A stretch of DNA of 35,091 nt from a miscellaneous Crenarchaeota group-6 archaeon AD8-1 (GCA_001273385.1 LFWW01000023.1:1-35091), one strand, 5' to 3'. Counted from the first letter of the stretch, positions 15,512 through 25,062 are shown. A program made the numbers and translations. Notes: a model not told the origin generated them from the letters alone.

Positions 15512-17322
15512 AAAGTTACTTTTCTGCCATAATTGATAAATCTGATTCATTCGAAAATTCTAAATTATTAAAGAGACTTCAAAATGATTTAAAAGGATCA
15601 TTGAGTATCCCACGCTCGAATATTAATTACAAAGAACATAATACCTTTCTTTTCATAGGTGCTACTAAGTCTCTTTCTAAACCACTAACTCCACAGACAA
15701 TAAAACAAACTGAACTCCGTCTTAAATCAAGACTAGATAAGTACTATCTAAATAACAACTTGAAACTTAAAAAAAGCTTGAAAAATAAGCAAGAATTAAA
15801 AGAAACAGCTCAGATAGTAAAAGAATTTCTAAAAGAAATCGACAATAATCTCCCTAAGGAATTTGATATTAAACTGGGAAAGGTAATATCAGAAGTTCCA
15901 GATGAATATTATAATCTTCAAAGGAAAAGTCTGATTTCCTTTTGGCGTTTAGATGAAGAACATAAGATTCAATTTCTTCTTCCTGGTTGGAAATCCACGT
16001 TTACTTTAACGGAATATGATCCAAATATTGAACTAGAAGAAATGGTAGACAAATTAGAATTATTAAATTTTTTCAGAATTTTTATTGAGCCTACTCTTTT
16101 GCACCTAAGGGAAATGGATGGAGTTTTAGAGAGATTAGACTTAGGTCTCAGCGGAAACCACTATAGAAGTAATAATCCAAAGTTACAAAATAAGTTTGAA
16201 TTATTTATTCGAATTTTATCTGCAAAACTAAGCGCATTAGAAAATTTGGATCAAACAATATCTCGCATCCTAAGACTTTTTCGTGAACCACAAGAATTCT
16301 GTAATAGTAATGTGTTTACGAACTATTGTAAAGAACTTAAGACTGCTGTAAGGCAAATTTCATGGAAAATTAATCAGACCAATAGCCTTCTAAGCGAAGT
16401 TCAAAATAAAATCGATCAATGTCAATATAAATTAAAAAATTATTTTGATGAAACTCAGAATGGAATTAGAGTTTTGGAATCAATAGATGAATTCAAGCTT
16501 GCACTATTAAATATGGCTGAACTTAGCTATGATTTGTTTGTTGAAGCTGAGCTGTCAAAAATGTGGCTGGACTTATTTGGCTCAGATCTCCCATATTTTA
16601 CTTTCCAAAATAGTCTATTTACTTTACAAGATATAAATATTGCAAATTTAGCAACTGATAATATAATTTCAGTTCGAGGTCTTTCTAAGAACTATAATTT
16701 AGGAAAAACAACTGTTTACGCTCTTCGTGGTGTAGATCTTGATATTAAGAAGGGAGAATTTGTTGCTATTGTAGGAAATTCAGGAGCAGGAAAAACAACT
16801 CTATTAAATTGCATGGCAGGGTTAGACACTCCTGATTATGGACTGATTATTTTTAAAGGTAAAGATCTTCACAAATTGGAAGATTCAGAAAAATCAAAAA
16901 CTAGGCTTTTGGATATGGGATTTATTTTCCAAAGCTATGCTCTGCTTCCTCATTACGATACTCGTGAGAACGTAGCTCTGCCTGCTGACCTTGCTGGATT
17001 AAGCAAAAAATTAAGAAACAGAATTGAAAATCTACTAGCAGGGGTTGGAATTGACAAGCAAGCTACTCAATACCCTGCTCAATTAAGTGGAGGCCAAATG
17101 CAAAGAGTTGCTATAGCTAGAGCTTTAACTAATCAACCAACTGTACTATTTGCAGATGAACCCACAGGGGATTTGGATTCGGAAACAGGAAAACAGGTTA
17201 TGGAACTAATAAAACGTTTTCATCAAGAAACAAAGACTACAGTAATAATGATCACTCATGAAAAAGAAATAGCTGATTATGCTGAAAGACAAATAATCTT
17301 GGAAGATGGTTTAATCCATTAA
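15508..17322 (+). CDS. ABC transporter ATPase with about 385-residue novel N-terminal domain
   Basis: A 604-aa soluble protein. Residues about 388-604 are a complete LolD/MacB-type ATPase: Walker A GNSGAGKT at 423-430, FIFQSY Q-loop, LSGGQMQRVAIARAL signature, VLFADEPTGDLDS Walker B and MITHEKE H-loop. Residues 1-385 are charged, mostly helical, and I recognise no domain in them; no membrane helix is apparent. The start ATG overlaps the previous stop, with AAGGAG about 10 bases upstream. Position as the second ATPase behind a single double-FtsX permease suggests a heterodimeric ATPase pair, each serving one permease half. The extension could regulate activity or bind a cytoplasmic partner; that is inference. 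Confidence 0.88.
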   Translation: MKSYFSAIIDKSDSFENSKLLKRLQNDLKGSLSIPRSNINYKEHNTFLFIGATKSLSKPLTPQTIKQTELRLKSRLDKYYLNNNLKLKKSLKNKQELKETAQIVKEFLKEIDNNLPKEFDIKLGKVISEVPDEYYNLQRKSLISFWRLDEEHKIQFLLPGWKSTFTLTEYDPNIELEEMVDKLELLNFFRIFIEPTLLHLREMDGVLERLDLGLSGNHYRSNNPKLQNKFELFIRILSAKLSALENLDQTISRILRLFREPQEFCNSNVFTNYCKELKTAVRQISWKINQTNSLLSEVQNKIDQCQYKLKNYFDETQNGIRVLESIDEFKLALLNMAELSYDLFVEAELSKMWLDLFGSDLPYFTFQNSLFTLQDINIANLATDNIISVRGLSKNYNLGKTTVYALRGVDLDIKKGEFVAIVGNSGAGKTTLLNCMAGLDTPDYGLIIFKGKDLHKLEDSEKSKTRLLDMGFIFQSYALLPHYDTRENVALPADLAGLSKKLRNRIENLLAGVGIDKQATQYPAQLSGGQMQRVAIARALTNQPTVLFADEPTGDLDSETGKQVMELIKRFHQETKTTVIMITHEKEIADYAERQIILEDGLIH

Positions 17323-17362
17323 GCATTTCCAATATCTTTTTTAGATCAAGTTTTGTGATTAT

Positions 17363-18403
17363 TTGCGGTGTTTCAAAACGGAATTTTCTCATTGGATTCC
17401 AGCTGATGGAGATACATTTGTTACTAGGGAAGGTTTTATTTTAAACACGTTTGGATATGAACATCCGCCTAGTCGTGTTTTTGCATTTTTAAAATATATT
17501 CCTGCTGAATTCAAGAATTTTTTTGATGTACAAATGCTTAAAAGAACTTGGAATTTTAAATCAAAAAAATTATTTAGAGCTGAAAAACTATACACAGCTA
17601 AAAACTATAACACATTTATAGAGGTTTTTCGAAAAAATTTTCCTGATTATATTTATTATTGTCCCTTTAGAAAAAAAGATTTACTAACTGCTCCCTTGAA
17701 TTTAATTAAGGCAATCTTTATTCCGAAATATTGTTTAATAAAATTAAGGAATATAAAAAAGCTTGATGATCTTCAGAGCATGGCTTTAGATCTTATTAAT
17801 ATGATTTCTGAAGCTTCAGGAGTGAAGTTGGATGATTTTGGAATGCATGGATCAATAGCTTTGAATATGCACTCTGTTGAGTCAGATATTGATTTTGTAA
17901 TTTATGGATCAGATACCTTTCGCAAAGTAGAGAGGGCAATATCAGATCTTGTAAAGATGGGTAAACTAAGGTATATTGTTAGCAATCGATTAGATAAAGC
18001 AAGAAAATTTCAAGGTCGATATAAGAAAAAAGTATTCATGTATAATGCAACAAGAAAACCAAATGAAGTTAAAACTACATACGGATCAAAAAAATTTGTA
18101 TTTGTTAAACCAGTAAAGTTCCAATGTGTTATTTCTGATGATTCTGAAAATATGTTTCGCCCGGCAATTTATAAAATAACAAACTATAAACCCTTAACAC
18201 CTAAATCCGAACTTCAAACAGATATTATTCCTGATCGAGTGATCTCAAATATTGGGTGTTATAGAAATGTTGCTCGGATAGATGATAAAATTGAAGTAGC
18301 AGGGAATCTGGAAAAAGTTGAAATCATTAGTACAGGCGAGATTTATTATCAAATTGTAGTTGGTAGCGCAATTTCTGAGGAAGAATATATTTGGCCATTG
18401 TAA
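17363..18403 (+). CDS. Predicted nucleotidyltransferase, paralogue 1 (COG2413-like)
   Basis: A 346-aa protein with a polymerase-beta-type nucleotidyltransferase core: [23 protein letters not shown], giving G-S at 163-164 and the metal-binding pair D175-x-D177. An N-terminal module (about 18-50; [20 protein letters not shown]) and a C-terminal beta-rich module (about 250-340; [18 protein letters not shown] and GNLEKVE) recur in the next two genes. Archaeal predicted nucleotidyltransferases of this type have no known substrate. Starts at TTG 17363, 40 bases after the exporter operon, without a visible ribosome-binding site. It overlaps the next gene by 13 bases. Catalytic residues are intact, so activity is plausible. 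Confidence 0.75.
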   Translation: MRCFKTEFSHWIPADGDTFVTREGFILNTFGYEHPPSRVFAFLKYIPAEFKNFFDVQMLKRTWNFKSKKLFRAEKLYTAKNYNTFIEVFRKNFPDYIYYCPFRKKDLLTAPLNLIKAIFIPKYCLIKLRNIKKLDDLQSMALDLINMISEASGVKLDDFGMHGSIALNMHSVESDIDFVIYGSDTFRKVERAISDLVKMGKLRYIVSNRLDKARKFQGRYKKKVFMYNATRKPNEVKTTYGSKKFVFVKPVKFQCVISDDSENMFRPAIYKITNYKPLTPKSELQTDIIPDRVISNIGCYRNVARIDDKIEVAGNLEKVEIISTGEIYYQIVVGSAISEEEYIWPL

Positions 18404-19371
18404 AACTTAGAGATCGAGATGCAATAATCACAAAGGAAGGTTTGATCTTTAGAGTATTTGGCTATGATCATCCCAGAGGCGCATATATATGTGACGCTGA
18501 ATATGCTTCAGCAAAGATTTTTAGCTCCAAAGATCCTCGTGCACCAAGAACTAGTTTAAATCAAATATTCTACAAGTTTTATAATGATGAAGGATTAATT
18601 CTTGTTTTAAAAAGATATCCAAAATACACGATTTATTATAAATTGCTCAATAAAAAAATTCTTGGAGTTCAAATCTCTGATATATTCACTATAAGAAAAC
18701 CTAAACAAAAATTAAAGCTAATAATTAAAGAAAAACCAACTGATGCATTAATTGATGCTACTCAAAGAGTATTTCATAAAATAAAGAATGCCTCTGATCT
18801 TTCTTTGGAAGATTTTGGAGTTTTTGGTTCTCTTTTGCATAACTGCTCTGGTTTCACAAACGAGTTTAATGATAAAGATGTTATGAAAGGTAAGTTGTGG
18901 AGATTTAAAGATTATAATTTAAAGGAGTATATCTGGCATCAAAAAAGAAAACTGATTTATGGTATGTTCAATGATACTAAAAGCGGTAGAATAATCAAAG
19001 CTGAGTTTGAACCAGTCAAGGACTGGAATGAAATAACTTCATGCTATAAGAAAAATGATAGAATTTTTCCTAAAGGATGGGCAAGACTAAAAGCTAAAGT
19101 CATTGATGATGTTGACTCTCCTTTTATTCCCTCCATCTACCATATTGAGCCAATATCAGTTATTAAGGGATCAAAATCCGCCTTAGAGACTATAAGAATT
19201 TTTTCATATATGGAAGAATTTAGACAGCAAGTAAAAAAAGATGAAACTATAGTAGTGGAAGGAAATCTTGAGGAGGTCAAATCCAATAAAAGAAGTTATA
19301 ATCAAATCACATTAACTTATTGTCCTAAATATTATCAACAAGTTTTGAAAGTTTATAATTCAAACCTTTGA
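18391..19371 (+). CDS. Degenerate nucleotidyltransferase-like protein, paralogue 2
   Basis: A 326-aa paralogue of the preceding protein, sharing the N-terminal [13 protein letters not shown] module, the [10 protein letters not shown] strand at about 142-151 and the C-terminal module ([17 protein letters not shown], then GNLEEVK). The metal-binding Asp pair is missing: positions equivalent to D175 and D177 of paralogue 1 are E158 and N160, and the segment that normally follows (VIYGSD and a helix) is absent. It is therefore likely inactive as a nucleotidyltransferase. The start is TTG at 18391, inside the end of paralogue 1, suggesting translational coupling. A regulatory or subunit role beside an active paralogue is possible. 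Confidence 0.7.
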   Translation: MAIVKLRDRDAIITKEGLIFRVFGYDHPRGAYICDAEYASAKIFSSKDPRAPRTSLNQIFYKFYNDEGLILVLKRYPKYTIYYKLLNKKILGVQISDIFTIRKPKQKLKLIIKEKPTDALIDATQRVFHKIKNASDLSLEDFGVFGSLLHNCSGFTNEFNDKDVMKGKLWRFKDYNLKEYIWHQKRKLIYGMFNDTKSGRIIKAEFEPVKDWNEITSCYKKNDRIFPKGWARLKAKVIDDVDSPFIPSIYHIEPISVIKGSKSALETIRIFSYMEEFRQQVKKDETIVVEGNLEEVKSNKRSYNQITLTYCPKYYQQVLKVYNSNL

Positions 19372-20376
19372 TAGAATCATATAATCAGATGGCTTGTTTC
19401 CAAGAATCAATCTAAAATAAGTACCATTGTTTTTTGTTTGAACCTTTTCTAGCTTTCCTTGAGCAACTATATTTTCTTCTTGTTTAGCTTGTAAACAAAA
19501 TCTGCCTCTAAAAGATGTAATTTCTTCTATTTGTACATTTTTTTTTCCAGAAAATATTAAAACATTTTCAACTTTGTAAGTGCAAGGTGTAAAGAGGGCC
19601 TCGGAATCATCAATTATTGTGGCTGATATTTTTGCATCTCCGCAATTTGTGTATTTAATATCTCCATATTGGTGATGTATTTCATCCCAGTTTTTAACAA
19701 ACCTTATGAAAAACTCTGTCTTTCGGAACATTCCTTGGAATGCTTTTCGCGATTCAACTTTAATAAAATCTTCAAAGCTCATTTGAGTATCTTTTTTACG
19801 AAAATTATAAAGATTTTTCAACCCTTTTCGATCATATGCTCTTAGATCAGTTTCTTCATTTTTCAATATTTCTTCTAATATATTGTAGGCTTTTTGACAA
19901 TTTTTTATTCCGTAAATTACAGGATCCAAGTCTGATTGCAAATTGTATAATCCTGTCATAATTGAACCTGAGATTCCAATTGAATTCCAAGGTATGCCAG
20001 CTTTTTTCTTTAATATTGTAAGTAGATCCGATGCCTTATTCTCTAATTCTGAATTTTTTTTAGATCTACGCAGTTTTTCAAGTTTGATAATTGGATTGTA
20101 GTGTTTTTTTATTTTCTCAACTGGAACTTCACACAGGATCTCATCAAAAACAGGATCATACACAATAAGGTCAGTATAATTTTTCTTTAGATAATAAAAT
20201 CGTTCTGAGAGATTGTAAATTTTATCGTAATGGATTTTTTTAATTTTTCTATTGCCTGTTATTGAGGGAATAAATCTGGGAAAAGCGATAACCTTTCTAG
20301 GTGGATGTATTAATCCTTTTACATCAAAGATTATTCCATCTTTGTTTTCTATTAACTCCCCTTCTCTAAATAGCAT
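19360..20376 (-). CDS. Predicted nucleotidyltransferase, paralogue 3
   Basis: Third member of the family, on the opposite strand and converging on paralogue 2 with a 12-base overlap of their ends. From ATG at 20376 it has 338 aa, with the shared N-terminal motif (DGIIFDVKGLIHPPRKVIAFPRFIP), GISGSIMTGLYNLQSDLDPVIYG (G-S at 137-138, D149-x-D151) and the C-terminal module (TIIDDSEALFTPCTYKV, then GKLEKVQ). The Asp pair is intact. The frame extends to an ATG at 20502, but that would overlap the divergent CitG-like gene start and adds about 42 residues absent from the paralogues, so the inner start is preferred. Substrate unknown. Confidence 0.75.
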   Translation of the reverse strand: MLFREGELIENKDGIIFDVKGLIHPPRKVIAFPRFIPSITGNRKIKKIHYDKIYNLSERFYYLKKNYTDLIVYDPVFDEILCEVPVEKIKKHYNPIIKLEKLRRSKKNSELENKASDLLTILKKKAGIPWNSIGISGSIMTGLYNLQSDLDPVIYGIKNCQKAYNILEEILKNEETDLRAYDRKGLKNLYNFRKKDTQMSFEDFIKVESRKAFQGMFRKTEFFIRFVKNWDEIHHQYGDIKYTNCGDAKISATIIDDSEALFTPCTYKVENVLIFSGKKNVQIEEITSFRGRFCLQAKQEENIVAQGKLEKVQTKNNGTYFRLILGNKPSDYMILSKV

Positions 20377-20487
20377 AGATTTGCCCCATATAGCATAAGT
20401 TCTTTTGTTGTATCCAATGTTTGAAGACTTTTGCGTAATATTAATAAACCTTTTTTTTAGGTTTTTAAAAATAGGAGATAATTTTCT

Positions 20488-21429
20488 TTGCTGCCTTTGC
20501 ATAAATCCCAGTTTATTTCTCAGTGTTTGCAGTTAGGGCTGCTTTTAGAAGTAAGTGCCAAAAAACCTGGGAATGTAACTCCTCAATCTGGGTTTGAAGG
20601 TACTACTTTTAAACATTTTTTGGCTTCAAGTGTGGCTTGTTTTCCATCTTTTGAGGAAGCTGCAGAGCGCGGAATTTCTGTTTTTGAGGGCAAACTATCT
20701 GTTGGTGAAATCGGTATTGGAAAAATAATTCAGAATTGTATTTTAGATATAAATGCATGGCAGAGAGGTGGAAATACTTTGCTTGGTGCTGTAATTTTAT
20801 GTGTTCCAATAGCTGCAGCGGCAGGAATGACATATCTTGAAGAAAGCTTTGATCTAATAGAATTTAGATTAAATTTGAAAAAGATAGTTGAATCTACAAC
20901 GTCTGCTGATGCTGTTTTTCTTTATGAAACCATAAATACTATTAAACCTGGAGGTCTTAACGATGTTCCAGATTTAGATCTTAATTCTCCTGAATCAAAA
21001 AAACGATTAATAAAAGATAATATTTCCCTTTATGAGGTTTTCAAGATCGCATCTAGCTATGATTCAATTTGTTTTGAATGGGTTAATAACTATACAATAA
21101 CTATTGATTTAGCTTACCCTTTCCTAATGGAACAATTACGTTTTTATGAATTAGAAAAGGCAATAGTTCAAACGTTTTTGAAGGTTCTATCGTTTTATCC
21201 TGATACCCTTATTTCAAGAAAAGTTGGAAAGAAAATTTCTCAGAATATCTCTAAGAAAGCTGCTGAATTGTTACAATTGGGAGATTTAAATTCAAAGTTA
21301 GGTAGGAAAAGATTGATAGAGTTTGATAAGAAACTTAGGGAAAATAGAAATGAATTGAATCCTGGAACAACTGCAGACTTGCTTGGAGCAACTTTAGGTT
21401 TATGTATTTTATCTGGTTATCGTCCATAA
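20488..21429 (+). CDS. CitG/MdcB-like triphosphoribosyl-dephospho-CoA synthase family protein
   Basis: A 313-aa all-helical protein of the COG1767 family. Hallmarks: LLLEVSAKKPGNVTP near the N-terminus (about 17-32), a central NTLLGAVILCVPIAAA (about 97-112) and a C-terminal LNPGTTADLLGATLGL. The bacterial enzymes make the prosthetic-group precursor of citrate or malonate lyase from dephospho-CoA and ATP. Archaea like this lack those lyases as far as the window shows, so a different adenylyl/phosphoribosyl transfer is likely. It lies just upstream of the fwd operon, which hints at a C1-cofactor role; that is inference. Start TTG 20488 has GGAG at 20474-20477, 10 bases upstream. Confidence 0.85.
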   Translation: MLPLHKSQFISQCLQLGLLLEVSAKKPGNVTPQSGFEGTTFKHFLASSVACFPSFEEAAERGISVFEGKLSVGEIGIGKIIQNCILDINAWQRGGNTLLGAVILCVPIAAAAGMTYLEESFDLIEFRLNLKKIVESTTSADAVFLYETINTIKPGGLNDVPDLDLNSPESKKRLIKDNISLYEVFKIASSYDSICFEWVNNYTITIDLAYPFLMEQLRFYELEKAIVQTFLKVLSFYPDTLISRKVGKKISQNISKKAAELLQLGDLNSKLGRKRLIEFDKKLRENRNELNPGTTADLLGATLGLCILSGYRP

Positions 21430-21457
21430 TGTTTTTGGATGTTTTCAGGCTCCATTC

Positions 21458-21465
21458 TTAAATAT
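21458..21465 (+). promoter_or_regulatory. Candidate TATA box of the fwd operon
   Basis: TTAAATAT lies about 34-41 bases before the fwdD GTG at 21499. Archaeal spacing would put transcription start near 21487, just before the GGGG ribosome-binding stretch. This suggests fwdDBAC has its own promoter within the 69-base gap after the CitG-like gene. Confidence 0.35.
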
Positions 21466-21498
21466 TAGCCAAATATCAATATGTGGTAAAGGGGAATA

Positions 21499-21903
21499 GT
21501 GGTGGTGCAGCAAAAATTAAATTTAATTTTGCTAACTGGAAGAACTATTGATCAAGGCGTAGGCAAAGAATCTGGAAAAGGCACTAAACTGTATTTCGAA
21601 AGCACGACTATTTGTTATATGGATGAGGTAGATATGAAAGCAATTGGTCTAAGAAACAATGATCACATTCTTGTAACTTCTCCAGAGGGATCAGTTGTTT
21701 TAAGGGCAGTAAAGCATCCTCGAGGTGCTATGCCTGGAATGATTTACATTCCTTATGGACCTTGGGCTAATTCTATTTGTAGTACTGATACAACAAGTAT
21801 CGGTATGCCCTCTTTTAAAGGCACGCCAGTTGAGGTAAAGCCTGCGCCTAATCAACCTATTTTAACATTGCAGGAGCTTCTTAGAAAAGAGTTTGGAAGG
21901 TAA
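21499..21903 (+). CDS. fwdD: Formylmethanofuran dehydrogenase subunit D
   Basis: A 134-aa molybdopterin-dinucleotide-binding beta-barrel domain, which closes over the Mo/W-bisPGD cofactor held by FwdB. Recognisable features are LTGRTIDQGVGKE near the N-terminus, the MKAIGLRNNDHILVTSPEGSVVLRAV barrel strands and GMIYIPYGPWAN (about 81-92), a family signature. The protein is at its usual length. It begins GTG at 21499 behind a GGGG stretch (two more in-frame GTG codons follow) and is separated by 5 bases from fwdB. Together with FwdA, B and C it catalyses reversible reduction of CO2 to formylmethanofuran, the first step of the methyl branch of the archaeal Wood-Ljungdahl pathway. Confidence 0.93.
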   Translation: MVVQQKLNLILLTGRTIDQGVGKESGKGTKLYFESTTICYMDEVDMKAIGLRNNDHILVTSPEGSVVLRAVKHPRGAMPGMIYIPYGPWANSICSTDTTSIGMPSFKGTPVEVKPAPNQPILTLQELLRKEFGR

Positions 21904-21908
21904 ATATT

Positions 21909-23369
21909 TTGTCAAAAATTAATTCTGTAACTTGTCCAGTTTGTGGATGTTTATGTGATGATATTGAATTAACAATTGCTGATGGTATTGTTGCACAAGT
22001 GAAAAATGGGTGTGCAATGTGTGAAGCAAAATTTTTCAGTCATAGTAATGAGCATAGACTTAAAACTCCTTTGATAAGAAAGGATGGAAAACTAGTTCCA
22101 ACAACTTATACTGTGGCTGTTAGAAAATCAGCTGAAATCTTAGCTAAAGCAAATTATCCGATACTCTATGGGTGGAGTTCTACTGATTCTGAAGCACAAA
22201 GAGTGGGAGTGGAACTTGCTGAGGAGGTTGGAGGCGTTCTTGATAATACGGCAGTTGTTTGTCATGGGCCTTCAATTCTCAGTGTTCAGGAAGTTGGAAT
22301 TCCAACTTGTACTCTAGGTCAAATTAGACATCGTGCTGATCTTCTTATTTACTGGGGTTGTAATCCATGGAGTGCACATCCTCGTCATCTTGAGCGTTAT
22401 ACAGCTTTTACGGATGGAAGGTTTGAAAATAGTGAATGGATGAGTTATCTTAATAAAGTGAAGGCTGCGGCGGGAAGGAAAAAAATTAAGAGTTTGGAAC
22501 GAAAGGGAATTTTAAAGCATCGAAGGGAGCGAGAAATTCCCACTGTTAGTGACAATAAACCGACTGAGATACTTGATAAAAAAGGTCGAAAGTTAATTGT
22601 GGTTGATGTTCGCAAGTCAATGACTGCTGAAATAGCTGATTATTTCCTTCAAGTGAAACCTGGTAAAGATTATGAGCTCATTCAGGGAATACGAGCTTTG
22701 GTGAGAGATCAAGAATTGGATGTTGAAGAAGTTGCTGGCGTTCCAGTTGAATATTTGCAGCAATTGGTTGATGCTATGATAAGTTGTGATTTTGGAGTTA
22801 TATTTTTTGGTATGGGATTAACCCAAAGTCCAAGCAAATTTAGGAATATTGATGTTGCAATTTCTTTGATTAGAGATTTAAACATGAGGACAAAATTTGC
22901 TATAATGCCTATGCGAGGGCACTTTAACGTTACTGGGGCAAACACAGTTTTTACTTGGCAAAGCGGTTATCCATATGCTGTTGATTTCTCTTTGGGTTAT
23001 CCTAGGTACAATCCTGGTGAAACAACGGTTGTTGATGTTTTGTTGCGCCAAGAGTCTGATGCAGGATTAGTTATTGCCTCTGATCCTGTTAGCAACTTTC
23101 CACGCAAAGCTGTTGAACATTTGGTTAAAAATCCTTTGATTGTTATTGATCCTCATATGAATGCAACCTCACTTGTTGGTGATATAATTATCCCTTCTTC
23201 AATTGTAGGAGTAGAAAAAGAAGGAACAGCATATCGAATGGATCATGTTCCCTTACCATTAAAAAAAGTGGTTGATCCGCCAAAGGGTGTTCTTTCAGAT
23301 GAAGAGATTCTGAACAGAATATTAAAAGAAGTTCGTAAAATAAAATCAAATAGATTAGAGGCAGCTTGA
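21909..23369 (+). CDS. fwdB: Formylmethanofuran dehydrogenase subunit B (catalytic Mo/W subunit)
   Basis: Catalytic subunit, a molybdopterin oxidoreductase that reduces CO2 to formate inside the complex. N-terminal CPVCGCLC (C9, C12, C14, C16) with C35 and C38 supplies the iron-sulfur ligands. VCHGPS contains C118, which falls exactly at the metal-coordinating Cys position of characterised FwdB; it is Cys, not selenocysteine. At 486 aa it is about 50 residues longer than the usual 430-440. The extra part is a Lys/Arg-rich insert at about 173-220, between HPRHLERYTAF and KLIVVDVRKS. Start is TTG at 21909 with GGAAGG 8 bases before. fwdA starts one base after the stop. Cofactor assembly would need MobB, encoded at 9242. 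Confidence 0.95.
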   Translation: MSKINSVTCPVCGCLCDDIELTIADGIVAQVKNGCAMCEAKFFSHSNEHRLKTPLIRKDGKLVPTTYTVAVRKSAEILAKANYPILYGWSSTDSEAQRVGVELAEEVGGVLDNTAVVCHGPSILSVQEVGIPTCTLGQIRHRADLLIYWGCNPWSAHPRHLERYTAFTDGRFENSEWMSYLNKVKAAAGRKKIKSLERKGILKHRREREIPTVSDNKPTEILDKKGRKLIVVDVRKSMTAEIADYFLQVKPGKDYELIQGIRALVRDQELDVEEVAGVPVEYLQQLVDAMISCDFGVIFFGMGLTQSPSKFRNIDVAISLIRDLNMRTKFAIMPMRGHFNVTGANTVFTWQSGYPYAVDFSLGYPRYNPGETTVVDVLLRQESDAGLVIASDPVSNFPRKAVEHLVKNPLIVIDPHMNATSLVGDIIIPSSIVGVEKEGTAYRMDHVPLPLKKVVDPPKGVLSDEEILNRILKEVRKIKSNRLEAA

Positions 23370-23370
23370 A

Positions 23371-25062
23371 ATGGATTTATTAATTAAGAATGGCTTTGTT
23401 TATGATCCAATAAATGGAATAAATGGCGAAAGAATGGATATTGCCATAAGAAACAATAAAATTGTTGAATCCGTTATTGAAAAAAATTCAAAGATAATCG
23501 ATGCTACTGGATTAACGGTTTTTCCAGGAGGAGTTGATATTCATACTCATATTGCTGGTTCTGAAGTTAACACTGGACGTTTGGTAAGACCTGAAGATCA
23601 TGAAAAAGATTTTGTGAGAAAAACATCGGTTACTCGATCTGGTGTAGGATATTCAATTCCTTCTACATTCACTACTGGTTATCGATACTCACTTATGGGT
23701 TATACCACCGTGATGAATCCTTCAATGGCTGCTTTGGAAGCAAAACATACCCATGAAGAACTAAATGATATACCGATGCTTGACAAAGCTACTTATCCTC
23801 TTTTGGGGGATTGGTGGTTGGTTCTTGAAACAATACAGAAAGGGGATTTAGAAGAGTGTGCAAGATATGTCGCTTGGATGCTGGAAATAACAAAGGGGTA
23901 TGCAATTAAAATTGTTAATCCTGGTGGTTTAGAATCTTGGGGATTTGGTCGAAACGTACATAGTATTGATGATCAAATACCAAACTTTGGTATTACTCCA
24001 AGAGATATTATGTGTGGTCTTGCTAAAGTTAATAAGATGTTGAATTTACCCCATACTATTCATCTTCATACTAACAATCTAGGAGTTCCAGGCAATTATG
24101 AGACTACTCTTGATACAATGAAGTGTTTGGAGAGTATTCCAAGTAATGGAAAACCAGTGGTTCATATAACTCATTTGCAGTTTAGTAGTTTTGCAGGTGA
24201 GGATTGGGGATCATTTAGGTCTGGTGCCGCTGAAATTGCAGGGTATATTAATAATCATGATCATGTCAGTTGTGACATGGGTCAAATAATTTTTACAGAT
24301 ACTACAACAATGACTGCGGATGGACCCTTTGAATATACTCTCTATCAGCTAAGTGGACATAAATGGGTTAATAGTGATGTTGAAACTGAAACAAGCGGTG
24401 GAATAATCCCGTTTCACTATAAACGAAAGAATCCGGTTAATGCTATTCAATGGTCCATTGGATTGGAACTTGCTCTTTTGATTAAGAATCCTTGGAAAGT
24501 TTTTATGACTACGGATCATCCAAATGCTGGACCTTTTACTGCTTATCCTAAGATTTTAGCATGGCTTGCTAGCAAGAAAGCTAGGATGGCTACCTTTAAG
24601 AGGTTACATAAAAAAGCGCAAAAAAAGAGTATTTTGCCTTCAATTGATCGTGAATTAAGTCTATACGATATTGCTATCGTTACTAGAGCAGGGCAAGCGA
24701 AGGCGTTGAATCTGAAAGAAAAAGGGCACCTAGGAGTTGGAGCGGATGCTGATGTGGCTATATTTGACTTGAATCCTGAAAAAGTAGATATAGCAAATAA
24801 GTTTAGAACTTTTAGGCGTGCATTTACCAATACGGCTTATACTATTAAGGGCGGAAAGATTTTAGCTAAAGATGGGGAAATCTTACAACAAGCTGAGGGA
24901 AAAACCATATGGCTTGATATGCAAACCAAAAAAGAAATAGAAATTAGTGAAGAAATCAAGAAAAAATTCAGAGAGTATTGGACAGTAGAATATGAGAACT
25001 ATCCTGTTTCTGAACATTATATTAAAAACTCAAGTCCTATAAAAATAAAGGCTGATGTTTAA
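23371..25062 (+). CDS. fwdA: Formylmethanofuran dehydrogenase subunit A (amidohydrolase)
   Basis: Binuclear-metal amidohydrolase subunit that condenses formate, delivered by an internal tunnel from FwdB, with methanofuran. Visible metal-site elements are DIHTH (H58, H60), the carboxylated-lysine position K180 in YAIKIVNPGG, HLH (H231, H233), H265/H268 in VHITH and D382 in MTTDHPNAGPFTAYP. Length (563 aa) is normal. The fold is complete, ending with the usual beta-sandwich that includes the YTIKGGKIL strand. It is preceded by GAGG 9 bases before the ATG, and its last 8 bases overlap fwdC, a sign of coupling. Confidence 0.96.
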   Translation: MDLLIKNGFVYDPINGINGERMDIAIRNNKIVESVIEKNSKIIDATGLTVFPGGVDIHTHIAGSEVNTGRLVRPEDHEKDFVRKTSVTRSGVGYSIPSTFTTGYRYSLMGYTTVMNPSMAALEAKHTHEELNDIPMLDKATYPLLGDWWLVLETIQKGDLEECARYVAWMLEITKGYAIKIVNPGGLESWGFGRNVHSIDDQIPNFGITPRDIMCGLAKVNKMLNLPHTIHLHTNNLGVPGNYETTLDTMKCLESIPSNGKPVVHITHLQFSSFAGEDWGSFRSGAAEIAGYINNHDHVSCDMGQIIFTDTTTMTADGPFEYTLYQLSGHKWVNSDVETETSGGIIPFHYKRKNPVNAIQWSIGLELALLIKNPWKVFMTTDHPNAGPFTAYPKILAWLASKKARMATFKRLHKKAQKKSILPSIDRELSLYDIAIVTRAGQAKALNLKEKGHLGVGADADVAIFDLNPEKVDIANKFRTFRRAFTNTAYTIKGGKILAKDGEILQQAEGKTIWLDMQTKKEIEISEEIKKKFREYWTVEYENYPVSEHYIKNSSPIKIKADV

